Origin: Priapulus caudatus | Lineage: Eukaryota > Priapulida > Priapulimorpha > Priapulimorphida > Priapulidae | NCBI RefSeq assembly: GCF_000485595.1 | Contig: NW_014577150.1 | Coordinates: forward strand, 490,954-532,499 | DNA length: 41,546 bases | Direction of reading: 5' to 3' | Shown here: in pieces, positions 24,467 through 37,653 of the stretch | Layout: each line of letters starts with the position of its first letter | How positions within the stretch are numbered: the stretch's first letter is position 1 | The notes under the pieces: model-generated | What the model saw: the letters and a program-made list of their open reading frames with translations, nothing else | Databases searched by the model: none | What the model was told of the DNA's origin: nothing | Translations under genes and position numbers: made by a program

Positions 24467-26994
24467 GGAGCTGAGGTCAACACCCAAATAGAAGTACAAC
24501 AACTGCATAACCTCGTATTGCAAACTCGTATTGAGTATGCATAGGATAACCATGGTCACATCCGTATTGTGTCCGTATTAAATTTTCAATGCACAGATGT
24601 ACGATCGATATCATCCCATGACCAACATCACATTATTCATTTCATGATTCTGGCAAAATTAATAACCCGCCTCCGGTCATATATAGGCATCGCGCCGCGA
24701 TTGTTCCTATCCAAATGAATTTCCAAATGAAATGTGGCGAACTGTCGCGTATAATGCGCAATTAAGCTCACCACAAAACAAGTAAATAATTGGACGAATG
24801 CAACACACGTGATTTAATTTCCCTTACGCTGCAAGAAAATGTTTTCTTGGTTCGCGTTTTGCCGAACACGTTTTAAAGCAAGACATCAACCACGAATAGT
24901 GTCTGCTTTTCTGCGTGCATTTGCGTGAACCCCGATATTTTGAAAGAGCTGTTTTAAACTTTGAGTCGTTTTTAACAATACAGACCTACAGTGTGCGACG
25001 ATGGCGCCACAGTTAGATGCCATATCCATGTCTATAGTCATTATATGGCGGGATGTAAGCGCTTGTTGCCTAACCCGTCTTAGGTGCTTGACGTCACGAA
25101 TTAATCACTGAGTATCTACAATAAGGAGCACTGATTAGTGGCTGAAGGGCTCCGATGTCTCAGTCCGCTGGTACGACTTACTCTCTAACAATTTTTATCC
25201 GAACTAGTGAAAACCCGGGCCATTGCATATATTTCGGTTATATTTGTTCGCCGTAGAATATTTTTCAGTACTACGACTCTGATTGACGTGATTCAAGATA
25301 ATTAAACTGTCTTTTATCATGTAAAGGACACGTATATTTCTGTGCACGTCGACATGCAACGCCGCGCTGTAATGTAAGTGTGTTAGTTAGTAGACCAATC
25401 CTCCCTACGCGACACAATCACACACATCGATCGCCAAAGCTTCGCCCAATAACATGTTCCATCACCGAAGTATCTCTTTAGATATACGATAAATGCTTTT
25501 CGTCAATCACGCATTTGCCTCCAAATATATATGCGTCACGCTATCTGTATTTTTGCCCACAATATCTAATATGAATAAATCTTCTGAAATCTTTCATCAG
25601 CAATTTTGTGAACGAATTACATTTGCTCGCGTACTGATTCGTCCTCGGACTATTATTGATGGTACGCTCTCCATTTTGTGCAATGCACTCTCAGTAGACA
25701 AGCAAGCGATTTGTAGTACAACAGCCATTGCAGTGCGATTCGGATATAATTTCACATAAATTGTTCCCAGCGGACAAGCAGTAAGCAGTAGTAGATGAAC
25801 TATAATGACAGCGAACTGTGTTGTACAGTCTTTTGATATTTTTATTTCATACTGCATGATTACGATATAACTATATATATTATCGTTAATTTTCCCTACC
25901 AGCTAAAAATCTGCGGAAATTCAGCTGGCGTCCGGCGTTAGCAGCGATAAACACGACGCGGATTCTGTCATTAGCTGATCTATTGCTATGTGTTACGATG
26001 ATAGATAACGTACTGATCATAAGCAGTGCCAAGCTTTGATGACATATAAAATATATACATATACACATACGACATATACAATCAGCGCCGGCGTGGGCTT
26101 ATTTAGTAAAGAGACTACATAACAAGCGCTACTAGGTCGCGGACACAAATCAGCAAGATTCGGGTAATTCTGCGAAATGATGAAACCCAGGATGAGTAGA
26201 TTACGTTTCTTTCCTTTAATTAGGATATCGATGAAAGGGAAATAAGAGAGAAATCCTGCCCACTTTACCTAGCGAAATGTTTGATCACTCGGTGAAAGAG
26301 TTTAGACACATAGGGTTGGTACTAAAACTTACACCTCACCGGTAATACTGGCTGCATTTAGACTCAATAATATTATGATTCAACGGAAATGGATTTCGTT
26401 ATTGGTCGTTATTTGGAAACTACATTTGTTGTAGAGTGAAAAGCTGTGATGTGAAGTGCCAGGATTAAATCATTCATATAATTCAACAATAACCAGCTAC
26501 TACTCTCTCAGCATACTGCTGCAAAACGAACCGTTTGTGACCAGGAGAAGGGAGCTGAGTGACAAGGGGACGACAGAGATAGCGTGTGCAAGCAAGGCAG
26601 CAATTACAGCGCTAGCGGAAGTGAATGAGAAAGATGAAGCAACGAACTGCGGGGCTGAAACCGGTGAACTAGAAGACACAATTGAATATAATATCCCACC
26701 AATAATTTGGATCGCTGCTACCCTTTATACGTAGAAATTACATATCCTATGACTTGTTGTAAACGTGGGTCATAGAACGACCGTTGGTAATCGTATCATA
26801 TATAGGATAGGGGAGATCGGCTTGCCATTAAGAGAGTGATTTATAGAGCATGTCAGGAATGTAAGCAAACGATTGGTGAAGTAAGTCCAATCTAAAACGC
26901 TGAAACATCGAATGAATCGTTAACTCGTAGAAATGTAGCGCGGATTCCAGGTTCTCCATCTCATCTTACGCCCTTGTTCTTGGCGTTCCCCTCT

Positions 26995-27400
26995 ATTCCT
27001 CTTACTCGTTTCTCTCCATGCATTTCCTCTCTTCTTTTACTCGTACCTTCCCTTATGATCAGCAGAGGCTTTTCCTCCACGCTGCCATCCTTTCCGCTTT
27101 CCCCCTCACCTTCACCCTTTTCTTCCAATTGCGTTTTTCTTTGCCTTGTTTCTGGTAAACTTCTCACCACCCCTCGTTACGTTCGCCATCCGTCTCCCGT
27201 TGCCCTTCCTTAGAGACCTCCTCCTCACCTTCTCCCGCTCACCCTCATTCCACCCTAACCTCTCGCGGGATCGCTCACCCCTCTTTCACACTCCTCTTAC
27301 CCGTCAATCCCTGTCTCTTCCTCTCCCCTCCCCCTCTCTCTCTCGCTTTCTCTTTCTCTCGCTCTCTCTCTCACCTTTCCACCTACTTCTGTCATCGCAA
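26995..27400. repeat. pyrimidine-rich (CT) tract, right-arm copy
   Basis: Mirror of the purine-rich 15596-15965 tract. Base substitutions are more abundant here than elsewhere in the arms, as expected for low-complexity sequence. Confidence 0.7.
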
Positions 27401-29782
27401 TAATGTACAAAGCTGGCATGCCATGTCTCAACTGTTATTGTATTCGTTAGCTGGTACTTTGTCTACTAATATTTTGACTCCTAACATTTTGTGTCACTGC
27501 ATCTTTTCATGGCATTTTGCCCTTGATTTTACGTATGAAAAGCACCTAATTAGTGACGTCCCTAATGGCACGTCAGCATAATGACAGTTTAACCGTGATA
27601 TTGTGCCCGGTAGAATCAGTCATAGACACGCTTTAGCGGCATATAACTACGATATATGAATAGTAAGCAGGGCTTCCGTGGGTGCGCATGTAAATTGCAC
27701 GTTTAGCATAATTAAATTACCAGGCGAAGATGGGAATTAGCCAGATGAGACGACTATGATAAAGTAACTTATAATAGCTTCGGCGCGATTCTGTGTATAA
27801 GGTGTCTGCCGCACTAGAGCATATAAAGCCACTGTTCGCATGTTCGCAGTTATCTCTACTCGACACAATACGGAATCTCATTAGACAATTCATAGCGTTA
27901 TGGGCTTTGCAAAACTATACCTTTAAGAATATTTGTGACAATGATTCGGGCCGAAGGGTCTGGTATTCATATCGCTCGCCCATACGTAACTGCTGTTGTG
28001 CCATTGAGCTAGGCACGTTACTCAGCACGATTTGCTTCAGTCGGCATCTCGTGTAGAAATAGGTTTTTGGTATTAGCGGTTAGGCGAACAACCTCAATGT
28101 GTAAAAATGAATCATCCGAATATCATTTAGAAATCAAAGCAATAGAGTTGCCGATCGAATCTCTACATAATTCACGTGGCGACTAAAGGAAATAGAATGG
28201 CTATGCTATTGGGCGACTATGGCTTGACTATAGGGTCCATTGCTAAGAAGTGTGAAGTATATAATTGACAGACTGGGTGGGACAAGAAAAGGAATGGGAG
28301 AGTAGAGATCCGGAAAATCGAAAAGGTGTTTTTCGTCTGTCATTCACTTCAAGTGTCTCATAACGTTTTCAATTTTATTACGATACATTCATTTTGGATC
28401 GCATTCATTCCAGCGATAGCTAATAATATAATTTCTTCCTTGCACGCGTGCTTTCGAATATTACTTCAATATTTTTATTCCTTTAATTATTTGGTACTCG
28501 TGGCCAGTCTGAGATCAGCGTATTATAATAGCAAACCTACTGTTTCCAAATACCTCTTTGTCAGAAGAAATATTCTTCACACGCTGTGAACAACAAAATT
28601 AAATTTAATGTTATAATCCTTTGCATTTATCCTATTACGTATGCATTTTTATTATTATAACATAGGCCTACAACTATTGCTCGTTCTTGCTAAACGTTCG
28701 CAGGATATACGCATGTACGCAATCGATCAAGCATATCATCGTTAACATTTATAACGCGATTGTAATTAAGCAAATTATTCACTCGCCCCCCCCCCACCCC
28801 CTTTAAATGTTTTAGCAATACATAGTGTTTAATTAGATTGTCAACTTGAATAGAGCGTGTATACTGCTGCTACCTAACACATCCTGTTCAGCTCATTATA
28901 CTAGCGCATCTGTGACACTAACCGAGAGAGGCATATTTGGAAAGTGCAGGCCGTTTTACGTGATATCATTTCCTGTCGAACTAATTCTCTTAACGCGCTT
29001 AAATTGACTACGTCACGAATTTTCTATGGTCAAATTTGTAAAAATGTTGTTACCATTTTTTTACAATAAAAGTAAGAACTAACGGGACTAAACGTATCGT
29101 CAAATTCTTACCTGATAAGATTGTTTCTCAACTAGTTAAAAATCCAAAAAACCTGGACGATTTGATATTATGTTCCTAACATTAATTGCATGCTATGGGC
29201 TATGTATGAGTCACGAGTGTATGTTCACATCGAACAATAATAGTAAAACAGGAAGTATAATGCAGCAATTTAACCATAAAAAGTGAACAGAATTACTTGT
29301 ATATATTGTGAAAAAGTGTAAATATATATATTTTTTTTACTATTTACGGTGACATAATATGGTGACATTATTTATGTAATATGTGTTGTGTGAAATATGT
29401 GTATTATTGCACACATGCGCGCGTATATATATATATATATATATCGTAGCTGTTTTCATAGCTGGTCAAATGCCAAATGCAATGGGGGGTATTTCGTGCA
29501 CAGCGCAATATTAGTAACGTGTTTGCTCAGTAGTGGTTTTAGATTCATTAAAGCGACAAAATTATATATTCCTCTTGCCGCCACGGCATACTGCCTGCCA
29601 TAATGAACATCCAAGCTGTTCAAGGCCGCGATTTACAGGCCGTGATCCGGTTATATCTGCACGCGCGCGCACGGCGAGCGGACCTTTTCCGTTATAAGAT
29701 CTTTTAATCAGATCTACAAAAAAAATATTGAGTCACTTGCTCTATTCTAGTACTCTTCTCTACTCTCAAGTTAGACGGCAGG

Positions 29783-30695
<913 letters not shown>

Positions 30696-31800
30696 TTGTG
30701 AACATTACTGGCGCCGTGGTGTCCTGTGCATGCAAAACGTAGGCCTACTATCCATATAAATAAATGAATTTTTTATTTTGTGCGTTTCCACGCGTATTGT
30801 TAATTGAAGTAAAGCACGCAACTTTTTGAAAATAATAATTACGCTGCGCCATACGACACGTTAATTATGCAATACGCTTGTCGGCGTTTCAGGCTATTCG
30901 TCTTGGCTATTTTAGGCATAATTATTTGCTCCAGGTTTCTCCAGAGACTGTAACCTAAGAGAAAATGCAACGACGAGTTGCGGTGTATGCGTGCGCGTGA
31001 CATAACCTGTAGCATTCGTATCTTATTTCGCTTATCTATATTGTCGCGCTACTGGACCCTGCCCATTCCACATCCCATATGCGGCCCCAGGTCACATTGT
31101 ATGTGACTATGCGCTTCAACGAACATAGGTATACGTACCGTAATTACGTTTGTAAGCGCTATGCAACGAGTTATCGTAAATAGGTATAGTGTCGTGTTAC
31201 GTAACGAAGTTCTTCCGCGCGGGAATGCTTAGTTATGACTTAACACCGTATCTTGCGCCTCCGCGGAATTGCACACGAAGCAATTATAAAGAAGACTCGC
31301 TTCTTTGATTTGATTGAGTCAATGCCGTGTGTTACTGTGTAAACAGTCGAGAGTATATAATCTAGTAGCATACTCCAAGCAAATAGGCTACTGACTTTCA
31401 AAGCGCTGATAACTCTCTGCTTTGCCTCGTCTCGTGGTGTTGCTTCATATATGGCGTGTAGGGGTTTCCTGCCTCACTGAGCGTTAGCTATATACGTGGG
31501 CTGTTCCGTCGAGTCACTCACGGTAATTACCCGACAAGCCCGATGCCCGCTGACACACTGCGTGGTGCCTTCACTGCGGGATTAAAGAACAGATTGGCTG
31601 TTCATCCAAATTATTGTAGTCACCGGGAACATTGCATTATATAATTATTTGCTCGTTGTAAGCGCTTATATAGCGGCTTCCTGAGAGGCTCTCATTGAGT
31701 TTTCTGACGCGGAATTTCTATCTCGCGGACCGAATAAACTGCCCTCGTCTCGTACAGGAACTCTTCTGCCTACATTTGCTGTTCCCGACATATTCTTGCA

Positions 31801-33340
31801 ATAATAACCGACTTTTCGGCTGTTTATTAGCGAATTGACCATTAAGGAATCAGTACCAGGATTTAGGTAATTTCGAAATTTAATTGACCTTCATTTCCGA
31901 AAGGGCTTCACCCACGGCTTAAGCAACTCGCTATGTGGCGAAGTAATATACCTCGGCGACATTTGTAGGCGATACTCGCTGCGGGGTGAACGTTACAAAG
32001 GCTATTAGTTTCCACGCGATATACTTGATTAGTTGTAGCGTCACAACAATGCGTAAATGCTTTCTTATAAATCAATGGGACGCCTGATTTAATGTATAAT
32101 ATTAAGTTTTAGATGCTTCCTATACATATTACCGCTAGGCGGACTGCTATAATTCGTTGGAAGTGCACTCTGATATATGCGATTGGTATGACCGGCCAAT
32201 GACGTTATGCTAACTAATTGCAATACTTTAAGACCAGCGTTTCATTATCTTGATCGATTGCCAGCGAAGGCGACGATATACACATACGATACCAAAGACC
32301 CCCAAAGAGTCTTGCTAACTACATGGTTGCGGTGATCATGCGTGTATTCGTTCACTTCGGATCGATAACGTATCATACATTTTCAAATCGTACGACATTG
32401 TACCTCATCGATCCGCACACATGCGACGTCGTCGATTTTGCCATTCGTCTTGTACTTATCGATCTATTTCCTTAATCAATACCCATATGAGAAAGAGGCG
32501 TTGCTGTTACTGGGCCCAGCACCACGTACGAGAAAACGCGCGTTTTTTTCGAATGAAGATCAGAACAATCAATTGATTAAGTCGTCTTAATGCTTCTTAG
32601 ATGCCGCCCACGGGGAGGTCCGCTTTACGTAAGGAGATCATGTACCCGCAAACGGCAGCTTCAATTCAAAGTTAACGTAAGCGTTGCGCTCCGGACGAGA
32701 GATCGATAGATCGTGCTTCAAGGACGTTTCATGATAGATGGCGCGACACGATACGTTCGAACTCTAACTGTTATTTCGTTCAGCTACAGGCCATTCCGCG
32801 TAGACGTTTTGAGCTTAACCTAAGAACACAGTTCTCGGTCTTTCGCTACTCGTCTTTAGATAGATAAAATCTCAAGAGCGGATTTCCACAGTTCGGGTCA
32901 TCATTCCTGAGCAAACTACATGTGAAGTTTAACGCATTCTTCGAGTCATCGCCCGCTGCACCATACCCTATACGCCGTTAACTGTAATTCGTTTACCATG
33001 CCAAATTGACACTTGCCAGTATTATATTTCGGGAGTAAAAGAATTACATACAGAAGAATAGGCGTCAAGATGCGGAATATACCAATACTAAAACTCTATT
33101 ATATAATACAAATTTACGTACAAATAATGTGCAAATATTTCCTTCAACATGGTTTGTGCTATTGACTTTGACTGATTCCATATCGACCGCTGATACCAGC
33201 TGATGCTGAAATTGTTGTGCACACTCATACGAACGTTGGAATCGGTCAACGCTGTTTTGCTATTGCAGACATATCTGTGATGTTCGATTATTCGTCGGGG
33301 GTGTAGTACGTGTTTTATTCGACTCTCTAACCAGTATAGC
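31801..33340. other. no gene seen
   Basis: Sequence outside the right arm. No exon or repeat recognised. A minus-strand frame of about 105 codons (33088-33405) has no recognisable domain and runs into a minisatellite. Confidence 0.5.
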
Positions 33341-33362
33341 CATCCAAGGTCGAGAGACCAGA

Positions 33363-33512
33363 GGCCGACAACTCTGTGGCCTAGAGCCCTGAGGGCGAGA
33401 TCCATGAGGCCCAGATCAGGAGGACGAAAAGCCTTAGGCCGAGAACTCTGATGCCTAGAGGCCTGAGGGTATGATCCATGAGGCCCAGATCATGAGGGTC
33501 AGAAACCGAGAG
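33363..33512. repeat. ~74-bp tandem repeat, two units
   Basis: Units starting at 33363 and 33437, each with GGCCGA-AACTCTG, CCTAGAG, CCTGAGGG and ATCCATGAGGCCCAGATCA, followed by a degenerate partial third. Confidence 0.85.
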
Positions 33513-33733
33513 CCCCCTACTTGCCCGTGCCCCCTTCTATATGTGTCTCTTCACTTCTTGGCCACGTCTAAAGGCTTCTACCTTTCGACCAGTCAGAAGT
33601 CCTGCGAATCGTGCGTCGTCACAATTCCCTAGACCCGCATAATCAACTCTCGTCTCGCATATTATTGAAACCAAATATGTGGCTCAATTATTACCCTCAT
33701 ATAGTCTCTATTAAACCTCCCAAACATGTCTAA

Positions 33734-34593
33734 CGACCTCAGCTTCCATCCGCAAAGCCGTGCAACCATTCCGAGGCGGACACAAGGATCTTACTGCATC
33801 TGGCACATGCCGCAGAGCAGGGTCATACAACAGCCTATGTTCGCACGGTGGACAGCGATGTCGTGGTTTTGGCAATCCGGTTTTTCGAGACCCTCGGCCT
33901 ATCAGAGCTCTGGGTGGGGTTCGGTACTGGTAAAAAGTACCGTGATATTCCAGTACATACCATCGGCTCTAATCTCGGTCCTTCAAAGTCCTTGACACTA
34001 CCCCTCTTCCACAGCCTAACAGGATGTGACACGACTTCACAGTTTCTTGGATGTGGCTAGAAGACCGCCTGGGAAGCCTGGAAAAGCATGCCGGACCTCA
34101 CCGACACACTAGTGGCTCTCACACGCGACCCTGACCTCTTCAGTCTGGTGTCTGTACATATGCAGCAGATCGAACGCTTCGTGGTACTCATGTACAGCAA
34201 GGGGTGTGGTGCAGCTGGTGTCAATGAGGCCAGGCATCGCCTCTTCACCACTGGAAGCAGATCACTGGAAAATATATTCCACCTACCCAAGCAGCACTGT
34301 TCCAGCATGTAAAGCGAGCGTTACTACAGGCACATTTCTACTGGAGTCAGGCCACCTCGGTCCAGCAAGAAATTCCTGACTTCAGTGAGTGGGGATGGCA
34401 CAAAGATGGCACCAGTACATGGCAACCACTATGGACCACTCTCAGCGACGCTTCAGTGGCATGTGCCATTCTCTTGCACTGCGGCTGCCTCAAGGCATGC
34501 ACAGGAAGGTGCAAATGCAACCGCGCCGGTGTCCGATGTACGGCCCTTTGCAAATGCGAAGGTGGGTGCGTTAATAGCGAAGATGACCAGTAG
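33734..34593 (+). pseudogene. broken repeat-derived coding region with Cys-rich (CXC-like) C-terminus
   Basis: Conceptual translation begins after a stop at 33731-33733 and contains CNHSEADTRILLHLAHAAEQ, RTVDSDVVVLAI, ELWVGFGTGK, LFHSLTGCDTTSQF and KTAWEAW. After a frame change it reads SEWGWHKDGTSTWQPLW and a Cys-rich end (CGCLKACTGRCKCNRAGVRC followed by CKCEGGC). I recall this arrangement from high-copy, uncharacterised protein families in many marine animal genomes. The C-terminal Cys spacing resembles tesmin/TSO1 CXC domains; the middle TGCD region may be a PIN/FEN-like fold, which is inference. Breaks seen: an in-frame TAG at 34058-34060 where GKGK-KTAW is expected, and a frameshift near 34285-34312. 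The 5' part of the gene is missing. It is therefore a dead mobile-element relic; the element superfamily is not assigned. Confidence 0.75.
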
Positions 34594-34679
34594 TAATACT
34601 TTAGTCTGAATTACTTTAATAAAAATGGATTCCTGAATAATCTTTGTTTATTTTTTAGTAGTACACTGCTGAGCTTTAA

Positions 34680-35290
34680 CCTTTGACCCCAAAATGTGAT
34701 CACTATGTCCTCAAATCGCCAAAATACGATCAGAATCGGATTCTCAGAAGCCACAAATCCCTAAAAAGTGGTATTATGTCTAATTCTTAGTGTTTAATGT
34801 TTTTTACCTATAATTGACGTACGATTCACCTCTCGGTCAAGTGACCTCTATCGTGACCCTGACATGCAATATTGCCTCAAATCGTTCAAATAAGGTCAGA
34901 TTCGGGTTACCCAACCCCGGAAACCGATAAAATGAGGTTCTGTTTGTATATATTGACAAAAAACACTAAAAATGACATATTTGACCCCAAAATGACCTTA
35001 AGGTGACCTGGAGGGGTGACCTTGACCTCAAATCACTGAAGTAAGATCAGAATCAGATTCCCAGACGTTGAAAACCCCTAAAAAGTGGTATTATTTATGA
35101 TTATAGATCTTTTGGATGTTTACCTAGATTGCCCCCCAACACGGGTGGTGGCCATACTGGAATTTGCCAATATGGCGGCCCCGGGGGGCGCCCATTCCGG
35201 CGCCCGCCAGAAATCGAAAAAGTATGGTATGGGCAACATCTGGGCCAAATTTGGTGCTTTTGGAAGAATGTGAACCAAAATATCCCTAAC
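34680..35290. repeat. dispersed repeat with three diverged internal units
   Basis: Three diverged units share TTTGACCCCAAAATG, CCTCAAATC, AGATCAGAATC and CCTAAAAAGTGGTATTAT (the last at about 34762 and 35076). They are followed by a GC-rich end with ATATGGCGGCCCCGGGGGGC and GGGCCAAATTTGGTGCTTTT. The style matches high-copy non-coding repeats I recall from marine invertebrates. It lies directly after the broken coding region and may be the 3' part of the same element or a separate insertion. Confidence 0.65.
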
Positions 35291-35301
35291 ACCCCTGACT
35301 A

Positions 35302-35530
35302 ATACGCATATACGCTCTCCTATGATACTATTTGTCATAGGAATTAAGATTCGTCCTGTGACAAATATTGGCGAGTCAACTTCGTTGCGCTTTACAGCTG
35401 AAATTCACTGCCTGCGTTCATAATAGCGCTCCTATAAACTCCTATGATGCGCACAACACATACAACAATATTTGTCATAGGAAGAATCTTCCTATGCCAA
35501 ATAGTGTCATAGGAGAGCGTATATGCGTAT
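35302..35530. mobile_element. MITE-like element with ~65-bp terminal inverted repeats
   Basis: Left end ATACGCATATACGCTCTCCT followed by ATGATACTATTTGTCATAGG. The right end (35466-35530), reverse-complemented, gives the same sequence with a few differences (GATACTATTTGTC against GACACTATTTGGC). Total length is about 229 bases with a ~95-base core and no coding capacity. The TIRs contain their own inner CCTATGACA/TGTCATAGG hairpins. No clear target-site duplication is visible. It abuts the end of the dispersed repeat at 35290. Confidence 0.88.
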
Positions 35531-36289
35531 GTCGTATTTTTCATAGATGCTAGCATAACAGGCTGTTACAACGCAGCGATCACATTAATTGTTTTCTTGT
35601 ATCACGATTACACGAATATAGATGGTAAATCAATATGGAGATCGCTATTCATATGCTCCTAGTGGTAGTAGGTATCGCATCACCTATGGTTTCCTATTAT
35701 CTGCTGTTATACGCTAATGACTCCCATGTAATTTTATCCGCATTTTATTTGCCACGAATTAACGATGTTTCTGCAATCTGTAATCAAAACTTATCAATCC
35801 TCTCGATCAAGCTACGTAGTCTGAATCACCAGGGATCAGCTGTGATGACAACGCGAAATGGTTAACTAAATTACTATCATACACGAGTGTCTCAAACGTA
35901 ACTAGTTGAAATTCACGATTCCTGTGTGGGGCTTGAACTTATAGCGAAAACAGCATGTATACGTAAGTGCCAAGCTAAGACTATATAATATATAGGCCTA
36001 CAGGTGCACAACCTTGAAATTATACGAGGTATAATTACGCACCACTAGCTGCTATTCCGCTCAGTTCCTGGTTCGCTCATTAGAATAAAGACGGATACGG
36101 GTTTCCAAGGAATGTGTAACTATGTGTATTGTAGCGGTTTCTGGTCACCGCCACACGCGGCGCTGCGATCGCGCCGTCTGTCGTAGGTCGTCACCTTATC
36201 TCGAGGATCGTGAGTTCTGCTGTAAAGCTCAGGTTTGGGTCTCTGCACTCTATTCGGATGCTAGCTCTATGTGATCCTGTATTGGTTTA
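35531..36289. other. no gene seen
   Basis: No recognised exon or repeat. An open frame of 76 codons at 35635-35865 is not recognised. A GGATCGTGAGTTC string near 36204 is faintly B-box-like but has no matching A box. Confidence 0.4.
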
Positions 36290-36655
36290 TGCCCGATTGG
36301 CATACTCACATTTCGCCGCCTAAGGCGGAATTCCCATTTCGTCTATAGCAAAATTCCCAGTTGATCTACACCCAATGCACTTCGCCTACTCCCGATTCGT
36401 CTACACTCAAAATTCACCCAATTCCCATTTTGTCTACAATCAGTTTGTCCACTAAATAATCATTTATAAATGTAATGTATGGTTTTTTGATTAGCACACA
36501 TAGACTAGACGGAGTGGCACACACACTACGACGAAATGGCACTATTACCCATTCTCAGAGTAGACGAAATGGGAGTAGGCGAAATGGGAATATTGCCCAT
36601 TCTAAGAGTAGACGAAATGGAAAGTAGGCGAAATGGGAGTAGGCCAACTGGGATG
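36290..36655. mobile_element. non-autonomous inverted-repeat element (CCCATTTCGTCTAC family)
   Basis: The left end CCCGATTGGCATACTCACAT pairs with the reverse complement of the right end (CCCAGTTGGCCTACTCCCAT). Subterminal copies of CCCATTTCGTCTA or CATTTTGTCTACA occur on the left half (36333, ~36423), and their complement TAGACGAAATGGG occurs on the right half (~36555, ~36609), with TAGGCGAAATGGG between. About 365 bases, no coding capacity, AT-rich core. Confidence 0.85.
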
Positions 36656-37653
36656 TTACCCCTGTACTACCCTGCTGCTTTTCGTTGACTGTTTTCATAT
36701 TAATTTATCTGGCGCGTTAGGGCCATATTAATGTATCTGGCTCATGTTTATCAACGGTCTATTCTTATATTCAAATTGACTTAACACTACTCAGTCAAGG
36801 TATACCTGTTAATTCACGCACTCGAAATGAAACCGGGGGCTTTTCACATCTGAATCTCTAGTCGTATTCGCGATCGATTTCATTCAAAATTGCAATTCCG
36901 ATTAACAAACGCGGGCTCGTTAATTTACAGTGGCGCGCATCATTCGGTACGCGTAGCCCACCTAGATTTTGCCAAAGATGTCCACGCCTATTAGTGAAGC
37001 TAGTTAAAGAGATTGCCAACATGACAGTGGAATAGCGGAGTACACTAAGCGTTTAATAACGATATAAACTCTACGATTACAAGCTATCATGGAACCTTTA
37101 AACATAAATGCGCGTGATTGGCTTGCTGGGTTGGGTCTTACCTATTACCATATAAATCATGTACTAGCTGGGCTATCTAGGTCTATCTATACAATTCATG
37201 TTTATCCCATAAGCACCGTGATCAGCCTCAGCCTGCCCGAGTAGAGATTTGGGTCTTGGTCCGAGTGACGGCGGTAACGAATGCGTTGCTGTTTAGGCGA
37301 CCGTAAAAGAAAAAGACGAATATGCGACGAAGACATCGCCAACTAAATACGTCCTGCATTTCCCGACGTTTCTCAAACGGCCGCCCCATTACCGCTGCGG
37401 CTACCTTAAAATTGGGAATTTAATTCATTAGTAAAAGTTACATAAGTTGTAACTAGATATGTTTTAATTACTTGCAGACTTTTTCACGTTGCCGTAATCA
37501 ACGATCACCATGCGCATGTGAGAAACCTAATTATGTCAATAAATTAATTAGTATTCGTAATGAAGTCCGGGAACGCATTCTTCAATGTACTGGGCTCTCG
37601 CATGCTCGTCGGTGCATGTTCGGCACAACGCGAAAACAGTTACAGTTTCAATT
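36656..37653. other. no gene seen; 3' flank of the sulfotransferase gene
   Basis: No exon recognised. The region nearest the gene should hold its 3' UTR; an ATTAAA hexamer on the minus strand near 37420-37426 is a possible but unproven polyadenylation signal. Confidence 0.4.

Noticed and set aside
36180-36260. tRNA-derived SINE suggested by GGATCGTGAGTTC
   Set aside because: No A box at the right distance, imperfect B box and no tail.
37608-37640. ATGTTCGGCACAACGCG on the plus strand, resembling ATGTTCGGTACGACGTCG inside the sulfotransferase gene
   Set aside because: The match is too short and is not extended on either side; treated as chance.
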